Source: Lysobacter sp. S4-A87
Lineage (GTDB): Bacteria; Pseudomonadota; Gammaproteobacteria; Xanthomonadales; Xanthomonadaceae
Direction of reading: 5' to 3'
Assembly (NCBI RefSeq): GCF_022637455.1
Contig: NZ_CP093341.1
Span: 1,488,001-1,552,000, forward strand
Length of the DNA: 64,000 nucleotides
A program made the translations under genes and the position numbers. The notes under the pieces are model-generated. The model was given only the letters and a program-made list of their open reading frames with translations. It did no database searches and had not been told where the DNA came from. Positions within the stretch are counted from its first letter, which is position 1. Each line of letters begins with the position of its first letter. Of the stretch, positions 1-10,340 are shown one piece after another.

Positions 1-2
1 CG

Positions 3-1163
3 TGGACGCCGGTCATCAAGGGCGACCGCCTCTATGGCCGCGGCGGCGCGGATGACGGTTACGCGATCTTCGGTTCGCTGACCGCCGTGCTGGCACTGCA
101 GGAGCAGCAGTTGCCGCATTCGCGCTGCGTGATCCTGATCGAGGCCTGCGAAGAGTCCGGCAGCTACGACCTGCCCGCCTACGTCGACCACCTCGCCGCT
201 CGCATCGGCAAGCCGTCGCTGGTGGTTTGCCTGGACTCGGGCTGCGGCAACTACGACCAGCTGTGGTGCACGACGTCGCTGCGCGGCCTCGCCGGCGGCA
301 ACTTCACCGTCAAGGTGCTCAGCGAAGGCGTCCATTCCGGCGACGCGTCGGGCATCGTGCCGTCGAGCTTCCGCCTGCTGCGCCAGCTGCTCTCGCGCCT
401 GGAAGACGAGAACACCGGCAAGATCCGCATCGAGGACCTGTTCGTCGAAGTGCCGGCCGAGCGCATGGCGCAGGCGCGCGAGGCGGCGAAGGTGCTCGAC
501 ACGGCGATCTTCGACAAGTTCCCGCTGCTGCCGGGCATGAAGCCCATGTTTGCGGAGAATGCCCCCGGCGACCTGACCGAGCTGGTGCTCAACCGCACCT
601 GGCGCCCTGCGCTGTCGGTCACCGGCGTCGACGGCATGCCGCCGCTGGCCTCGGCCGGCAACGTGCTGCGTCCGCACACCTCGGTGAAGCTGTCGCTGCG
701 CCTGCCACCGACGCTGGACGGCAAGCGCGCCGGCGAACTGCTCAAGGAAGTCCTGCTGAGCAACCCGCCCAACGGCGCCCAGGTCACGCTCGACCTGGAG
801 AAGTCCTCGAGCGGCTGGAACGCACCGGCGCAGTCGCCGTGGCTGACCAAGGCCATCGACGCCTCCAGCCGCGAGTTCTTCGGCCAGCCGGCGATGTACA
901 TGGGCGAAGGCGGTTCGATCCCCTTCATGGGCATGCTCGGCGAGAAGTTCCCGGGCGCGCAGTTCATGATCACCGGCGTGCTGGGTCCGCACAGCAATGC
1001 GCACGGTCCCAACGAGTTCCTGCACATCCCGATGGGCAAGCGCGTCACCGCCTGCGTCTCGCGCGTGATCGCCGAGCATCACCTGGCCAGCCAGCGCGGC
1101 GAGACCAGCGGCGTGGCGGCGGTGGCCGGGGGACAGGAGCGCGGCGACCACGGTTGCTGCTGA
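3..1163 (+). CDS. M20 family metallopeptidase, 5' end outside the window
   Basis: This is the C-terminal part of a zinc-dependent M20 exopeptidase. The frame is open from base 3 and enters with WTPVIKGDRLYGRGGADDGYA, the block around the metal-bridging Asp of the family. EACEESGS carries the catalytic Glu and neighbouring metal-binding Glu, EGVHSGDASG belongs to the dimerisation (lid) domain, and HGPNEFLHIP near the end carries the last metal-binding His. About 386 codons are visible, so only the N-terminal 80-100 residues are missing. Members are cytoplasmic or periplasmic di- or tripeptidases and the substrate cannot be read from the sequence. The last residues (GGQERGDHGCC) form a low-complexity tail. 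Confidence 0.9.
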   Translation, partial: WTPVIKGDRLYGRGGADDGYAIFGSLTAVLALQEQQLPHSRCVILIEACEESGSYDLPAYVDHLAARIGKPSLVVCLDSGCGNYDQLWCTTSLRGLAGGNFTVKVLSEGVHSGDASGIVPSSFRLLRQLLSRLEDENTGKIRIEDLFVEVPAERMAQAREAAKVLDTAIFDKFPLLPGMKPMFAENAPGDLTELVLNRTWRPALSVTGVDGMPPLASAGNVLRPHTSVKLSLRLPPTLDGKRAGELLKEVLLSNPPNGAQVTLDLEKSSSGWNAPAQSPWLTKAIDASSREFFGQPAMYMGEGGSIPFMGMLGEKFPGAQFMITGVLGPHSNAHGPNEFLHIPMGKRVTACVSRVIAEHHLASQRGETSGVAAVAGGQERGDHGCC

Positions 1164-1189
1164 AGGCGCCCCTCTGCCCGGGCGCCTTC
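1162..1189 (+). terminator. Stem-loop at the end of the M20 gene
   Basis: A perfect 10-bp stem (1162-1171 with 1180-1189, arm gaaggcgccc) with an 8-nt loop starts on the stop codon itself. No T-run follows, so it may only stabilise the 3' end. Confidence 0.55.
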
Positions 1190-1200
1190 GGCGACCCGTT

Positions 1201-1221
1201 CCTCCCCCGCACAGGGGGAGG
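1201..1221. repeat. Intergenic hairpin of the C/G-purine type (family B)
   Basis: cctccccc (1201-1208) pairs perfectly with gggggagg (1214-1221) around a 5-nt loop. Similar pyrimidine-rich hairpins followed by gggctt occur at 12838, 12892, 32820 and 45450, all between genes. Confidence 0.5.
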
Positions 1222-1286
1222 GCTTTGAGCAGATGGCCCGGTGCTAGGATGCGCTCGCGTCACCAACCACTTCAGGAGGGAGCGAT

Positions 1287-1535
1287 ATGGGCAGCATCGT
1301 CTATACGATCATCATTGGTGCGGTTATTGGAATCCTGGCGCGTTTCTTCAAGCCCGGTGCGGACCCGATGGGCTGGATCCTCACCATCCTGCTCGGCATC
1401 GCCGGCGCCTACATCGGCAGCCTGCTCTATGCCGGCGGTGGTTTCATCGGCTTCATCATCTCGATCATCTGCGCTGTGGTGCTGCTTTTCGTCTACGAGT
1501 TCATCCGCAGCAAGACCGCCAAACCGGCGGCCTGA
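1287..1535 (+). CDS. GlsB/YeaQ/YmgE family small inner-membrane stress protein
   Basis: This 82-residue, very hydrophobic protein has three predicted membrane helices (about 4-20, 27-50 and 54-75) and the family's glycine pattern (IIIGAVIGILARFFKPG near the start, then LLGIAGAYIGSLL). Family members were once called transglycosylase-associated proteins. They are small stress-induced inner-membrane proteins of unknown biochemical role. A strong Shine-Dalgarno (aggagg, 1273-1278) precedes the ATG. It is a single-gene unit with its own terminator. Confidence 0.88.
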   Translation: MGSIVYTIIIGAVIGILARFFKPGADPMGWILTILLGIAGAYIGSLLYAGGGFIGFIISIICAVVLLFVYEFIRSKTAKPAA

Positions 1536-1550
1536 TCCGCGCAGGAAAAA

Positions 1551-1580
1551 CAAAAACCCCGGCCCAGGCCGGGGTTTTTG
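1551..1580. terminator. Bidirectional intrinsic terminator
   Basis: An inverted repeat (caaaaaccccgg with ccggggtttttg, 12 bp, 6-nt loop) has T-runs on both strands. It can end the glsB-type gene on the + strand and cysNC on the - strand. Confidence 0.88.
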
Positions 1581-1584
1581 CTTG

Positions 1585-1614
1585 CGTAGCCCGGGTAAGC
1601 GCAGCGCACCCGGG
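1585..1614 (+). repeat. REP-like element, family A, copy 1
   Basis: The sequence cgtagcccgggtaagcgcag with its continuation to cccggg is an imperfect palindrome. It recurs with few changes at 21805, 21861, 32757, 44071, 44117, 52835 and 52885. This copy lies between the terminator and the cysNC stop. Confidence 0.8.
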
Positions 1615-1615
1615 A

Positions 1616-3496
1616 TCACTCCAGCAGATAGTCGATGACCCTCTGCGCCAGGTGCTCGGCGTTGTCGCTCACCGTGTCGAGCTTCAATTCGGCCGCCTCG
1701 GGCACCTCGTAAGGCGAGTCGATGCCGGTGAAGTTGCGCAGCTGGCCAGCGCGCGCCTTGGCGTACAGCCCCTTCACGTCACGCTCCTCGGCCACCGCCA
1801 GGGGCGTGTCGATGAAGACCTCGACGAACTCGCCGGGCGCGAACAGCTCTCGCGCCATGCGCCGCTCGGCGCGGAACGGCGAGATGAAACTGACCAGCAC
1901 GATCAGGCCCGCGTCCGACATCAGCTTCGCCACTTCGGCGACGCGACGGATGTTCTCGACGCGATCCTCGTCGGTGAACCCCAGGTCCTTGTTGAGGCCG
2001 TGGCGGACGTTGTCGCCGTCGAGGATGAACGTGTGGTAGCCCAGCGCGTGCAGGCGCTTGTCGACCAGGTTGGCGATGGTCGACTTGCCCGAGCCGGACA
2101 GGCCGGTGAACCACAACACGCGCGGCTGCTGGCCCTTGATGCGGGCGCGCGCGGTCCTGTCGACGTCCAGGTGCTGCCAGTGGATGTTGCCGGCCCGGCG
2201 CAATGCGAAGTCGAGCGCGCCTGCGGCGACCGTGGCGTTGCTCTGGCGGTCGATCAGGATGAAGCCGCCGAGCGTGCGGCTGTCGGCGTAGGACTCGAAC
2301 GGCACCGGCTGGTCGAGGTAGAGATTGCAGTAGCCGACCTCGTTGAGCTCCAGGTGCTTGGCCGCCAGCGCTTCCTGGGTGTTGACGTCGATCTTGTGCT
2401 TGATCTCGGTGACGCTGGCACTGACCGTGCGCGTGCCGATCTTCAGCCAGTACGGCCGGCCCGGCAGCAGCGCGTGTTCGCCCATCCACAGCATGTGCGC
2501 GGCGAACTGGTCGGACACCTGCGGCGGTTTGTGCGCATCGGCGATGACATCCCCGCGGCTGATGTCGAGCTCGTCGCGCAGCGTCAGCGTCACTGCCTGG
2601 CCTTCGCCGGCCAGGTCGAGGTCGCGGCCGGCGGTGACGATGCGCGCGATCTTCGAGCGCCGGCCCGAGGGCAGCACCACGATGTCGTCGCCGGGCCGCA
2701 CCACACCCGCGGCCACGGTGCCGGCAAATCCGCGGAAATCCTGGTCGGGACGGTTGACGTACTGCACCGGCAGGCGGAAGCCGATGTCGCTGGCGTCGCG
2801 GCTGACGTCCACGTTCTCCAGGTACTCGAGCACGCTGGGACCGTCGTACCACGGCGTGTTCGGCGAGCGCTGCATCAGGTTGTCGCCCTGCAGCGCCGAC
2901 AGCGGCACCGCCTGGACCTGGCCGATGCCGAGCTGGTCGGCGAGCTCGCGATAGCCGGCGACGATTTCGTCGAACACGGCGAAGTCGAATCCGACCAGGT
3001 CCATCTTGTTCACCGCCAGCAGCACATGGCGGATGCCCAGCAGCGAGGCGATGTAGGTATGCCGGCGCGTCTGCGCCAGCAGGCCCTTGCGCGCATCGAC
3101 CAGGACCACGGCGACGTCGGCGGTGGACGCACCGGTGGCCATGTTGCGGGTGTACTGCTCGTGGCCCGGGCAATCGGCCACGATGAACTTGCGCTTGTCG
3201 GTGCTGAAGAAACGGTAGGCAACGTCGATGGTGATGCCCTGCTCGCGCTCGGCCGAGAGGCCGTCGAGCAGCAGCGCGTAATCGATCTCGCCGTTGCGGG
3301 TGCCGTGGCGGCGGCTGTCGGACTCGAGCGCGGACAGCTGGTCGTCGAACAGCGCGCGGCTCTCGAACAGCAGCCGTCCGATCAGCGTGCTCTTGCCGTC
3401 GTCGACGCTGCCGCAGGTGATGAAGCGCAGCAGGCCCTTGGTTTCGTGGCGCTGCAGGTAGGCGGCGACCTCGGAGGCGGCGGTGAGGCGGTCCAT
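1616..3496 (-). CDS. cysNC: Bifunctional sulfate adenylyltransferase subunit 1 / APS kinase
   Basis: A 626-residue fusion. CysN, a GTPase subunit, works with CysD to make adenosine 5'-phosphosulfate (APS) from sulfate and ATP. The fused CysC domain then phosphorylates APS to PAPS. GTPase motifs are GSVDDGKST (29-37), DCPGH (108-112) and NKMD (163-166), followed by EF-Tu-like barrels. The CysC part starts near 455 with the P-loop GLSGSGKST (465-473), then [10 protein letters not shown] (493-502) and the block holding the catalytic Ser, [11 protein letters not shown] (536-546). The ATG overlaps the cysD TGA (ATGA), which indicates translational coupling. In-frame codons continue upstream into cysD, but the coupled ATG gives the family's normal N-terminus. 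Enterobacteria carry separate cysN and cysC; the fusion is usual in Xanthomonads. Confidence 0.97.
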   Translation of the reverse strand: MDRLTAASEVAAYLQRHETKGLLRFITCGSVDDGKSTLIGRLLFESRALFDDQLSALESDSRRHGTRNGEIDYALLLDGLSAEREQGITIDVAYRFFSTDKRKFIVADCPGHEQYTRNMATGASTADVAVVLVDARKGLLAQTRRHTYIASLLGIRHVLLAVNKMDLVGFDFAVFDEIVAGYRELADQLGIGQVQAVPLSALQGDNLMQRSPNTPWYDGPSVLEYLENVDVSRDASDIGFRLPVQYVNRPDQDFRGFAGTVAAGVVRPGDDIVVLPSGRRSKIARIVTAGRDLDLAGEGQAVTLTLRDELDISRGDVIADAHKPPQVSDQFAAHMLWMGEHALLPGRPYWLKIGTRTVSASVTEIKHKIDVNTQEALAAKHLELNEVGYCNLYLDQPVPFESYADSRTLGGFILIDRQSNATVAAGALDFALRRAGNIHWQHLDVDRTARARIKGQQPRVLWFTGLSGSGKSTIANLVDKRLHALGYHTFILDGDNVRHGLNKDLGFTDEDRVENIRRVAEVAKLMSDAGLIVLVSFISPFRAERRMARELFAPGEFVEVFIDTPLAVAEERDVKGLYAKARAGQLRNFTGIDSPYEVPEAAELKLDTVSDNAEHLAQRVIDYLLE

Positions 3497-4410
3497 CAGA
3501 AGTACCCTTCCTGCTTCTTCTTCTCCATCGACGCCGTCGGATCGTGGTCGATCATCCGGCCCTGGCGTTCGGACGTGGTGGCCACCAGCATCTCGGCGAT
3601 GATCTTTTCCAGCGTGTCGGCCTGCGAGTCGATCGCGCCGGTCAGCGGGTAGCAGCCCAGCGTGCGGAAGCGCACCTGGCGCAACTGCGCGGACTCGCCT
3701 TCGCGCAATGGCAGGCGCTCGTCGTCGACGAGGATCCAGGCACCGTCGCGCTCGACCACCGGGCGCTGCGCGGCAAAGTACAGCGACGGCACCGGGATCT
3801 GTTCGCGGTAGATGTACAGCCAGATGTCGAGCTCGGTCCAGTTCGACAGCGGAAACACGCGCACCGATTCGCCCTTGTGGATGCGGGTGTTGTACAGGCT
3901 CCACAGTTCCGGTCGCTGGTTCTTGGGATCCCAGCGGTGCTGGGCGCTGCGGAAGGAGAAGATGCGTTCCTTGGCGCGCGATTTCTCTTCATCGCGGCGG
4001 GCGCCACCGATGGCGGCGTCGAAGCCGTGGAGATCCAGCGCCTGCTTGAGCGCCTGCGTCTTCATCACGTCGGTGTGGACGGTGGCCCCGTGGCTGATCG
4101 GGCCGACGCCCTGCGCGATGCCCTCCGGATTGGTGTGCACGCGCAGCTCGACGCCGGTCTCGACGGCGCGCCGGTCGCGGAACGCGATCATCTCGCGGAA
4201 CTTCCAGCCGGTGTCGACGTGCAGCAAGGGAATCGGCGGACGGCGCGCCGGCGCGAACGCCTTGAGCAGCAGGTGCAGCAGCACCGAACTGTCCTTGCCG
4301 ATCGAGTACAGCATGACCGGGTTGCGGAACTCGGCCGCCACCTCGCGCAGGATGTGGATGCTTTCGGCTTCGAGGCGATCGAGGTGGCTCAGGTCGACAG
4401 GCAGGGTCAT
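3496..4410 (-). CDS. cysD: Sulfate adenylyltransferase subunit 2
   Basis: A 304-residue PP-loop ATP pyrophosphatase subunit of ATP sulfurylase. The nucleotide-binding motif YSIGKDSSV is at 35-43. HVDTGWKF and the block [19 protein letters not shown] are strongly conserved in CysD. The length equals the usual 300-305 residues. It is the first gene of the cysD-cysNC operon, which points away from cysJIH. The promoter should lie in the shared 229-bp spacer. The C-terminus (KKKQEGYF) is also typical of the family. Confidence 0.97.
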   Translation of the reverse strand: MTLPVDLSHLDRLEAESIHILREVAAEFRNPVMLYSIGKDSSVLLHLLLKAFAPARRPPIPLLHVDTGWKFREMIAFRDRRAVETGVELRVHTNPEGIAQGVGPISHGATVHTDVMKTQALKQALDLHGFDAAIGGARRDEEKSRAKERIFSFRSAQHRWDPKNQRPELWSLYNTRIHKGESVRVFPLSNWTELDIWLYIYREQIPVPSLYFAAQRPVVERDGAWILVDDERLPLREGESAQLRQVRFRTLGCYPLTGAIDSQADTLEKIIAEMLVATTSERQGRMIDHDPTASMEKKKQEGYF

Positions 4411-4639
4411 CGTCAGGCTGTGGTGGCGGGCGTCAGGACCGGGGGCTCCGGGGCGTCTTTCCGGGGGCTCTCCGGGGTTTGCACGGTCCGTGTTCGACGG
4501 TCGCGGCTATCTGACCACATTGTAGGAGCGGCGTACGTCCGCTCCGGAAATAAGCCCCCGGCATGAGCGCATTACCCAACGTCCTTTCATATGGCCGCCG
4601 GCGGGGCCTAGCCTGCAATGGTCCCCGCCGCCCAGTCCC
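4411..4639. promoter_or_regulatory. Divergent promoter region between cysD and cysJ
   Basis: This spacer must hold the promoters of both sulfate operons and is where CysB would be expected to bind. On the minus strand, tacaat (4519-4524) is a -10 candidate for cysD. It sits beside an imperfect palindrome, gagcggcgtacgtccgctc (about 4525-4543). Nearer cysD are two direct repeats of ccgggggctc (4439-4448 and 4461-4470). No Shine-Dalgarno is obvious before cysJ. CysB sites are too degenerate to call by eye. Confidence 0.5.
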
Positions 4640-6490
4640 ATGCCGATGTCGGCTTCTCCTGCCAGCCCGCTTGCCAGCACGTCCCTCGGCTCTCCCCTGC
4701 CCGAGGACCGGCTGGTCGCACTCGCCCACGTCACCGACGGACTCAATGCGAACGGCCTGTGGTGGCTGTCGGGCTATGCCGCCGGGCTGGCCAGCCGCAC
4801 CGCCACGACGGTGCCGGCGACCGCCCTTCCGGCCGCGGAAGCCCAGGCGGCGGGGCGCCTGACCATCGTCTACGGCAGTCAGACCGGCAATGCCAAGCGC
4901 CTGGCGGAGCAGCTCGCCCGCCAGAGCGAGGCCGCCGGCCTGCCGGTCCGCCTGCTGCGCGCGGACACCTACCCGACCCGCGAACTGAAGGACGAACGCA
5001 ACCTCTACCTGGTCATCAGCACACAGGGCGACGGCGATCCGCCGGACGATGCCCGTGCACTGGTCGAATTCATCGCCGGCAAGCGTGCGCCGCAGCTCAA
5101 GCAGCTGCGCTATGCCGTGCTCGCCCTGGGTGATTCGAGCTACCCGCAGTTCTGCGCGATCGGGCAGAAGCTGGACGAGCGCCTGGCCGAGCTGGGTGCG
5201 ACCCGTCTGCTGCCGCGCGGCGACGCCGACCTCGATATCGAGACGATCGCCACGCCATGGCTGGCACAGGCGCTTGCCAAGGCCAGGGACGCACTCAAGC
5301 CCTCGGCACCGCTGGCAACCGTGACGCCGCTGCGGCCGCTGCCGGCTGCGCCTGCGCATGGCCGTGACGCGCCGTTCGCGGCCGAACTGCTGCTCAACCA
5401 GCGCCTGGTCAGCCGCGCCAGCAGCGTCGGCCGCCCGGGGCCGGACAAGGACGTGCGCCATGTCGAGCTGTCGCTGGAGGGCTCGGGGCTGCACTACGAA
5501 CCGGGTGACGCGCTGGGCCTGTGGCCATCGAATCCACCCGCGCTGGTCGAACAGGTGCTGTCCACGCTGCAGCTCGACGGCGACGACGAGATCAGCCACG
5601 GCGGCCAGACGCTGCCGCTCCGGCAATGGCTCGGCAACAAGCGCGAGCTGACCCGGCTGGCCCGCCCGTTCGTCGCCAGCCTCGCCGCGCAGGCGCGCAG
5701 CGACGAACTCAATGGCCTGCTCGCACCGGGCCAGCAGGCCAACCTGTCGCGCCTGCTCGGCGAGCAGCAGGTGATCGACCTTCTCTCGCAGTACCGCGCC
5801 GACTGGAGCGGCGAGGAACTGGTCGCGGCCCTGCGGCCGCTGACACCGCGCCTGTACTCCATCGCCTCGAGCCAGAAGCACGTGGGCGAGGAAGTCCACC
5901 TCACCGTCGCCCATGTCGAATACGACAACGGCCAGGGAACGCGCTGGGGCGCGGCATCGCACCAGTTCGCCGTCAGCGCCGAAGGCGAACGGTTGCCGGT
6001 CTTCGTCGAGCACAACGAGCGCTTCCGCCTGCCTGCCGACGCCTCGCGTGACGTGATCATGATTGGCCCCGGCACCGGGGTCGCGCCGTTCCGCGGCTTC
6101 CTGCAGGAACGTGCCGCCATCGCCGCCACGGGCCGCAACTGGCTGCTGTTCGGCAACCCGCACTTCCGCACCGACTTCCTCTACCAGGTCGAGTGGCAGC
6201 AGGCCCTCAAGGACGGCCGCCTGCAGCGCCTGGACCTCGCCTTCTCGCGCGACCAGCAGCACAAGGTCTACGTCCAGCATCGCCTGCGCGAGCAGGGCCG
6301 CGAACTGTTCGACTGGCTTGAAAGCGGCGCGCACCTCTACGTCTGCGGCGACGCCACGCGCATGGCCCGCGACGTGCATGCGGCACTGCTGGAGGCGATT
6401 GCCGAACACGGCGCGAAGTCGGCCGACGATGCCGTCGACTACCTCAACGACCTGCAGCAGCAGGGCCGCTACGCAAGAGATGTGTACTGA
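4640..6490 (+). CDS. cysJ: Sulfite reductase (NADPH) flavoprotein alpha-component
   Basis: A 616-residue diflavin reductase that passes electrons from NADPH through FAD and FMN to CysI. The flavodoxin domain begins near 73 with [12 protein letters not shown] (76-87). The FAD domain shows RLYSIASS (404-411) and the NADPH domain [16 protein letters not shown] (from 476). The C-terminus QGRYARDVY is the standard end of CysJ. The start is the first of two close ATGs (4640 and 4646) and no clear ribosome site decides between them. The TGA overlaps the cysI ATG by one base. It faces cysD across a shared promoter region. Confidence 0.96.
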   Translation: MPMSASPASPLASTSLGSPLPEDRLVALAHVTDGLNANGLWWLSGYAAGLASRTATTVPATALPAAEAQAAGRLTIVYGSQTGNAKRLAEQLARQSEAAGLPVRLLRADTYPTRELKDERNLYLVISTQGDGDPPDDARALVEFIAGKRAPQLKQLRYAVLALGDSSYPQFCAIGQKLDERLAELGATRLLPRGDADLDIETIATPWLAQALAKARDALKPSAPLATVTPLRPLPAAPAHGRDAPFAAELLLNQRLVSRASSVGRPGPDKDVRHVELSLEGSGLHYEPGDALGLWPSNPPALVEQVLSTLQLDGDDEISHGGQTLPLRQWLGNKRELTRLARPFVASLAAQARSDELNGLLAPGQQANLSRLLGEQQVIDLLSQYRADWSGEELVAALRPLTPRLYSIASSQKHVGEEVHLTVAHVEYDNGQGTRWGAASHQFAVSAEGERLPVFVEHNERFRLPADASRDVIMIGPGTGVAPFRGFLQERAAIAATGRNWLLFGNPHFRTDFLYQVEWQQALKDGRLQRLDLAFSRDQQHKVYVQHRLREQGRELFDWLESGAHLYVCGDATRMARDVHAALLEAIAEHGAKSADDAVDYLNDLQQQGRYARDVY

Positions 6491-8208
6491 TGAGCAACCA
6501 TTCGGTCGAGGACATCAAGCACGAGAGCGCGCGCCTGCGCGGCTCGCTGCTGGCGTCGCTCGCGAACCCGGTCACCGGCGCACTCGCCGATGACGACCAG
6601 ACCCTGATCAAGTACCACGGCAGCTACCAGCAGGACGATCGCGACATCCGCGAGGAGCGGCGCGTGGCCCGGCTCGAGCCGGCGTACAGCTTCATGATCC
6701 GCACGCGCACGCCCGGCGGCGTGGTGACGCCGGCGCAATGGCTCGGACTCGACGCGATCGCCACGCGCTTCGCCGAGCGCGGCCTGCGCATCACCACGCG
6801 CCAGGCATTCCAGTTCCACGGCGTGATCAAGACCGAGCTGAAGCCGACGATGCAGGCGATCAACGCCGCACTGATCGACACCCTCGCCGCCTGCGGCGAC
6901 GTCAACCGCAACGTCGCCGTCGCCGCCAACCCGCTGCTGTCGCAGGCGCATGCCAGCGTGCACGCGCAGGCCGCGTCGCTGTCGGAGCACCTGCTGCCCA
7001 ACACCCGCGCCTACTACGAGATCTGGCTCGACGAGGAGCGCGTTGCCGGCAGCGGCAGCGAGGATGAGCCGGTCTACGGCCCGACCTACCTGCCGCGCAA
7101 GTTCAAGATCGGCTTCGCGATCCCGCCCTACAACGACGTCGATGTGTTCGCCCAGGACCTGGGCTTCATCGCCATCCTCGACGATGACGGCGCCCTCGCC
7201 GGCTACAACGTCAGCGTCGGCGGCGGGATGGGCGCAACCCACGGCGATCCGGAAACCTACCCGCGCCTGGGCGATGTCATCGGCTTCGTCACGCCCGACC
7301 AGGTGATCGCCGTCGGCGAAGCCGTCGTCACTGCGCAGCGCGACCATGGCAACCGCCAGGTGCGCAAGCGCGCGCGCCTGAAGTACACCATCGACGACCA
7401 CGGCCTGGACTGGTTCAAGGCCGAAGTCGAGCGGCGCGCGGGTTTCACCCTGCTGCCCGCACGCGCGTACGCGTTCATCCACAACGGCGACCGCTTCGGC
7501 TGGATCGACGGCGTAGACGGTCGCGCGCACCTGACCCTGCGGATCGTCGCCGGCCGCATCTGGGACCAGGACGGCGTCGCCCACCTCAGTGGCCTGCGCG
7601 AGATCGCGCGCGTGCTGGACGATGCCGGGGTGCAGGCCGAGTTCCGTCTTACGCCCAACCAGAACCTGGTGGTTGCCGGCGTGCCGGCGGCGCTTCGCGC
7701 GCGCATCGATGCGCTGGCTGCGCAGTACGGCCTGGACGGCTACCGCTCGGCCAGTCCGCTGCAACGCAACGCCCTGGCCTGCGTCGCACTGCCCACCTGC
7801 GGGCTGGCGATGGCCGAGGCCGAGCGCTACCTGCCCGAGCTGACCGGCAAGGTGCAGAGCCTGCTCGACGGCCACGGCCTGCACGACGCGTCGATCCACC
7901 TGCGCATCAGTGGCTGCCCGAATGGCTGCTCGCGCCCGTACCTGGGCGAGATCGCCCTGGTGGGCAAGGCGCCCGGACGATACAACCTGATGCTGGGCGC
8001 CGACCACCGCGGCCAGCGTCTGAACACGCTGTACCGCGAGAACATCGCCGAGGCCCAGATCCTCGCCGAGCTCGATCCTCTTTTTGCGCGCTATGCCGGA
8101 CAGCGCCAGGCCGATGAAGGCTTTGGCGACTTCCTCGTCCGCACTGCCGTGATTGCACCAACCAGGCCCCCGATCGATCTGCAACTGCGTAGTGAGAACG
8201 CTGCATGA
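6490..8208 (+). CDS. cysI: Sulfite reductase (NADPH) hemoprotein beta-component
   Basis: A 572-residue assimilatory sulfite reductase that carries out the six-electron reduction of sulfite to sulfide. The four cysteines that hold the [4Fe-4S]-siroheme centre are visible as C431-x5-C437 and C476-x3-C480. Active-site blocks such as [10 protein letters not shown] are present. The siroheme cofactor would come from the nearby cysG product. The start overlaps the cysJ stop (TGATG) and the end overlaps the cysH start (ATGA), so cysJ, cysI and cysH form one coupled operon. Confidence 0.97.
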   Translation: MSNHSVEDIKHESARLRGSLLASLANPVTGALADDDQTLIKYHGSYQQDDRDIREERRVARLEPAYSFMIRTRTPGGVVTPAQWLGLDAIATRFAERGLRITTRQAFQFHGVIKTELKPTMQAINAALIDTLAACGDVNRNVAVAANPLLSQAHASVHAQAASLSEHLLPNTRAYYEIWLDEERVAGSGSEDEPVYGPTYLPRKFKIGFAIPPYNDVDVFAQDLGFIAILDDDGALAGYNVSVGGGMGATHGDPETYPRLGDVIGFVTPDQVIAVGEAVVTAQRDHGNRQVRKRARLKYTIDDHGLDWFKAEVERRAGFTLLPARAYAFIHNGDRFGWIDGVDGRAHLTLRIVAGRIWDQDGVAHLSGLREIARVLDDAGVQAEFRLTPNQNLVVAGVPAALRARIDALAAQYGLDGYRSASPLQRNALACVALPTCGLAMAEAERYLPELTGKVQSLLDGHGLHDASIHLRISGCPNGCSRPYLGEIALVGKAPGRYNLMLGADHRGQRLNTLYRENIAEAQILAELDPLFARYAGQRQADEGFGDFLVRTAVIAPTRPPIDLQLRSENAA

Positions 8209-8945
8209 GCACGCCCCCGGATCCCATCACCGCCGCCGAATCGCCGCAGGCACTGGCGGAACTCAATCGCTGGCTCGGCCAGCACAGTGCGCAGGAGCGG
8301 GTTGCCTGGGCGCTGGAGAACACAGCCGGAACGCATGCGCTGTCGTCGAGTTTTGGCGCGCAGGCTGCGGTGTCGCTGCACCTGGCGACGCACCAGCAGC
8401 CGGACATGCCGGTCATCCTGATCGACACCGGCTACCTGTTCCCCGAGACCTACCGTTTCGTCGACCAGCTCAGTGAGCGGCTCGGGCTGAACCTGAAGGT
8501 CTATCGCCCGCAGATCGGCATCGCCTGGATGGAGGCGCGACTGGGCAAGCTGTGGGAGAACGGCCTGGACGGCATCGAGCGCTACAACCGCATGCGCAAG
8601 GTCGAGCCGATGCAGCGCGCGTTGAACGACCTGGGTGTGCGCACCTGGATCGCCGGCCTGCGCCGCAGCCAGGCACGTACGCGCGCCAACATCGATTTCT
8701 TCGAACTGCGCGACGGCCGCTGGAAGCTGCATCCGATCGCCGACTGGAGCGACCGCGAAGTCTGGCAATACCTGCAGCAACATGACCTGCCCTACCACCC
8801 GCTCTGGCACCAGGGTTACGTGTCGATCGGCGACATCCACACCACAAGACCGCTGGAGGCCGGAATGAACGAGGAGGACACGCGTTTTTTCGGCCTGAAA
8901 CGTGAGTGCGGGCTGCATTTCGACAGCGAGCCGAATGCGGCCTGA
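8205..8945 (+). CDS. cysH: Phosphoadenosine phosphosulfate (PAPS) reductase
   Basis: A 246-residue reductase that releases sulfite from PAPS using thioredoxin or glutaredoxin. The PP-loop-like [14 protein letters not shown] block and the C-terminal KRECGLH motif with the catalytic Cys235 are present. The two extra cysteine pairs that bind an iron-sulfur cluster in APS reductases are absent. That points to the PAPS-using type and fits the APS kinase domain in cysNC. The start overlaps cysI by four bases. A Gly/Arg-rich pyrophosphatase signature and [11 protein letters not shown] are also typical. Confidence 0.95.
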   Translation: MSTPPDPITAAESPQALAELNRWLGQHSAQERVAWALENTAGTHALSSSFGAQAAVSLHLATHQQPDMPVILIDTGYLFPETYRFVDQLSERLGLNLKVYRPQIGIAWMEARLGKLWENGLDGIERYNRMRKVEPMQRALNDLGVRTWIAGLRRSQARTRANIDFFELRDGRWKLHPIADWSDREVWQYLQQHDLPYHPLWHQGYVSIGDIHTTRPLEAGMNEEDTRFFGLKRECGLHFDSEPNAA

Positions 8946-9066
8946 TCTCACGAAGTAGCCCGTTGTTGCGGCGAAGGCGATTGGAGATCGTCATTGCCGC
9001 GTAGCGGGAACCCAGCGACGTTGCAGTGGCGTGCCACCCTGCGGGAACGGTAACGTCAAGGTGGAT

Positions 9067-9082
9067 CCCGGCGTTCGCCGGG
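9067..9082. terminator. GC-rich hairpin between convergent cysH and cysB
   Basis: cccggc (9067-9072) and gccggg (9077-9082) form a 6-bp stem with a gttc loop in the 154-bp gap. It resembles the common dispersed repeat ggatcccggcgttcgccggg of high-GC proteobacteria more than a classic terminator, because no T-run follows. I see nothing else in 8946-9099. Confidence 0.4.
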
Positions 9083-9099
9083 TTGACGCTGTTCCGCGA

Positions 9100-10083
9100 T
9101 CAGGTCGTGATCGGCTGGCTCAGCTCGCGCCACGCCGGCGCGTCCGGCCAACTCGGCGCCAGGTTGCCTTCGAGCACGCGTCGCAGGTCGCGACGGTCGA
9201 GTTGCGGGGCAATGCCGTGCATCAGCGCCAGGGCGTATTCGCGCAGCACGCGCGCGCGCGGGATCACGGCCCAGGTGATGCACTCGGGCAATGCGTCCGG
9301 TGCCGGCAGCGCCTTGAGGTCGGTATCGCGCACGCCCACTGCCATCTCCGCCAGCACGCCAACGCCCAGGCCAGCGCGCACATAGGTCTTGATCAGGTCC
9401 GCATCGCGCGCAGTCATGGCCAGCTGCGGCTCCAGTCCGGCAGCGGCAAACGTGCGGTGCAGCGACGACTCGGGCTTGGTCGACGATTCGTAGCTGATCA
9501 ACGGATGCGATGCCAGCTCGGCCAGCGTCGGCGCGCGATCGAGTTTCGCCAGCGGATGCGTCAACGGCACCAGCACCACGCGGCGCCAGCGAAACAGCGG
9601 TACCGCGACACCGCCTTCGGGTTCGCTGCCCGCGGTGCTGATGACGGCCAGGTCGGCCTCGCCACGGGCGAGCTGCTCGAGCACCTCGCCATCGGCGGCC
9701 GCCTGCAGGTGGACGCTGACCTGCGGGAATTCGCGCTTCACCGCGGCGATCACTTCAGGCAGGACGAAGCGCGCCTGGGTGTGCGTGGTGGCCAGCACCA
9801 GGCGGCCGCTGTGCTGGCCGCGTTCGTTGGCGGCGTAGGCGCGGATGTTGCTCGCCTCCTCGAGGATGCGGCGCGCATGCATCAGCACGCGCTCGCCCGC
9901 CGGTGCGATCGCTTCCAGGCTGCGACCCTTGCGGGTGAACAGCTGGAACCCGAGCTCGTCCTCCAGCTGCTTGAGCTGCTTGGACAGGCCTGGCTGGGTC
10001 GCGTGCACGCGCTCGGCCGCCAGGGTGATGTTGAGCCCGGAGTCGGCAATGGCAACGAGGTAGCGGAGCTGGGTGAGGGTCAT
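9100..10083 (-). CDS. cysB: LysR-type regulator of sulfur assimilation
   Basis: A 327-residue LysR-family activator. The N-terminal winged helix-turn-helix covers about residues 3-60 (LTQLRYLVAIAD, then ATQPGLSKQLKQLEDELG). The effector domain starts with LATTHTQARFVLPEVI; this TTHTQARF stretch is the sulfate/thiosulfate-pocket signature of CysB and Cbl. Known CysB proteins activate cys operons when N-acetylserine signals sulfur shortage. It lies between the cysJIH and cysG-cysK transcription units, which makes a local regulatory role likely. It is transcribed away from cysG. Confidence 0.93.
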   Translation of the reverse strand: MTLTQLRYLVAIADSGLNITLAAERVHATQPGLSKQLKQLEDELGFQLFTRKGRSLEAIAPAGERVLMHARRILEEASNIRAYAANERGQHSGRLVLATTHTQARFVLPEVIAAVKREFPQVSVHLQAAADGEVLEQLARGEADLAVISTAGSEPEGGVAVPLFRWRRVVLVPLTHPLAKLDRAPTLAELASHPLISYESSTKPESSLHRTFAAAGLEPQLAMTARDADLIKTYVRAGLGVGVLAEMAVGVRDTDLKALPAPDALPECITWAVIPRARVLREYALALMHGIAPQLDRRDLRRVLEGNLAPSWPDAPAWRELSQPITT

Positions 10084-10246
10084 GGCGAAGCGAACCTGGG
10101 AGGGGGCGATGCGGACAACGGGCTGCCGGTGGATCAGGACCGCGGCCGACGTCGCATCGGGGCTATATATCGCTCAATACGAATAGAGGGATGGAAAGAA
10201 ACTACCGCGGCGAGGAGCCGCTGTCCAGCACCGCGGCCATCATTCC

Positions 10247-10280
10247 GAAATGACATACCGCCAGAGGGCGGCGTCATTTC
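10247..10280. promoter_or_regulatory. Nested inverted repeat in the cysB-cysG spacer
   Basis: gaaatgac (10247-10254) pairs with gtcatttc (10273-10280), and inside it ccgcc pairs with ggcgg. The spacer between cysB and cysG (10084-10340) also holds the only strongly AT-rich spot nearby, ctatatatcgctcaatacga near 10160-10180, a plausible promoter core. The inverted repeat ends about 60 bp before the cysG ATG, so it could be an operator or a 5'-leader hairpin. Confidence 0.5.
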
Positions 10281-10340
10281 CGCCGCCGCGGGCGCGTGGG
10301 TAGGTTCACGGTATCGCCGCTCCATCCCGCATTCGAGACC

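Noticed and set aside
1241-3652. An 803-codon open frame opposite cysNC
   Set aside because: It crosses the glsB-type gene, a strong terminator and cysNC in antisense. It has Ala/Arg/Val-rich sequence without motifs.
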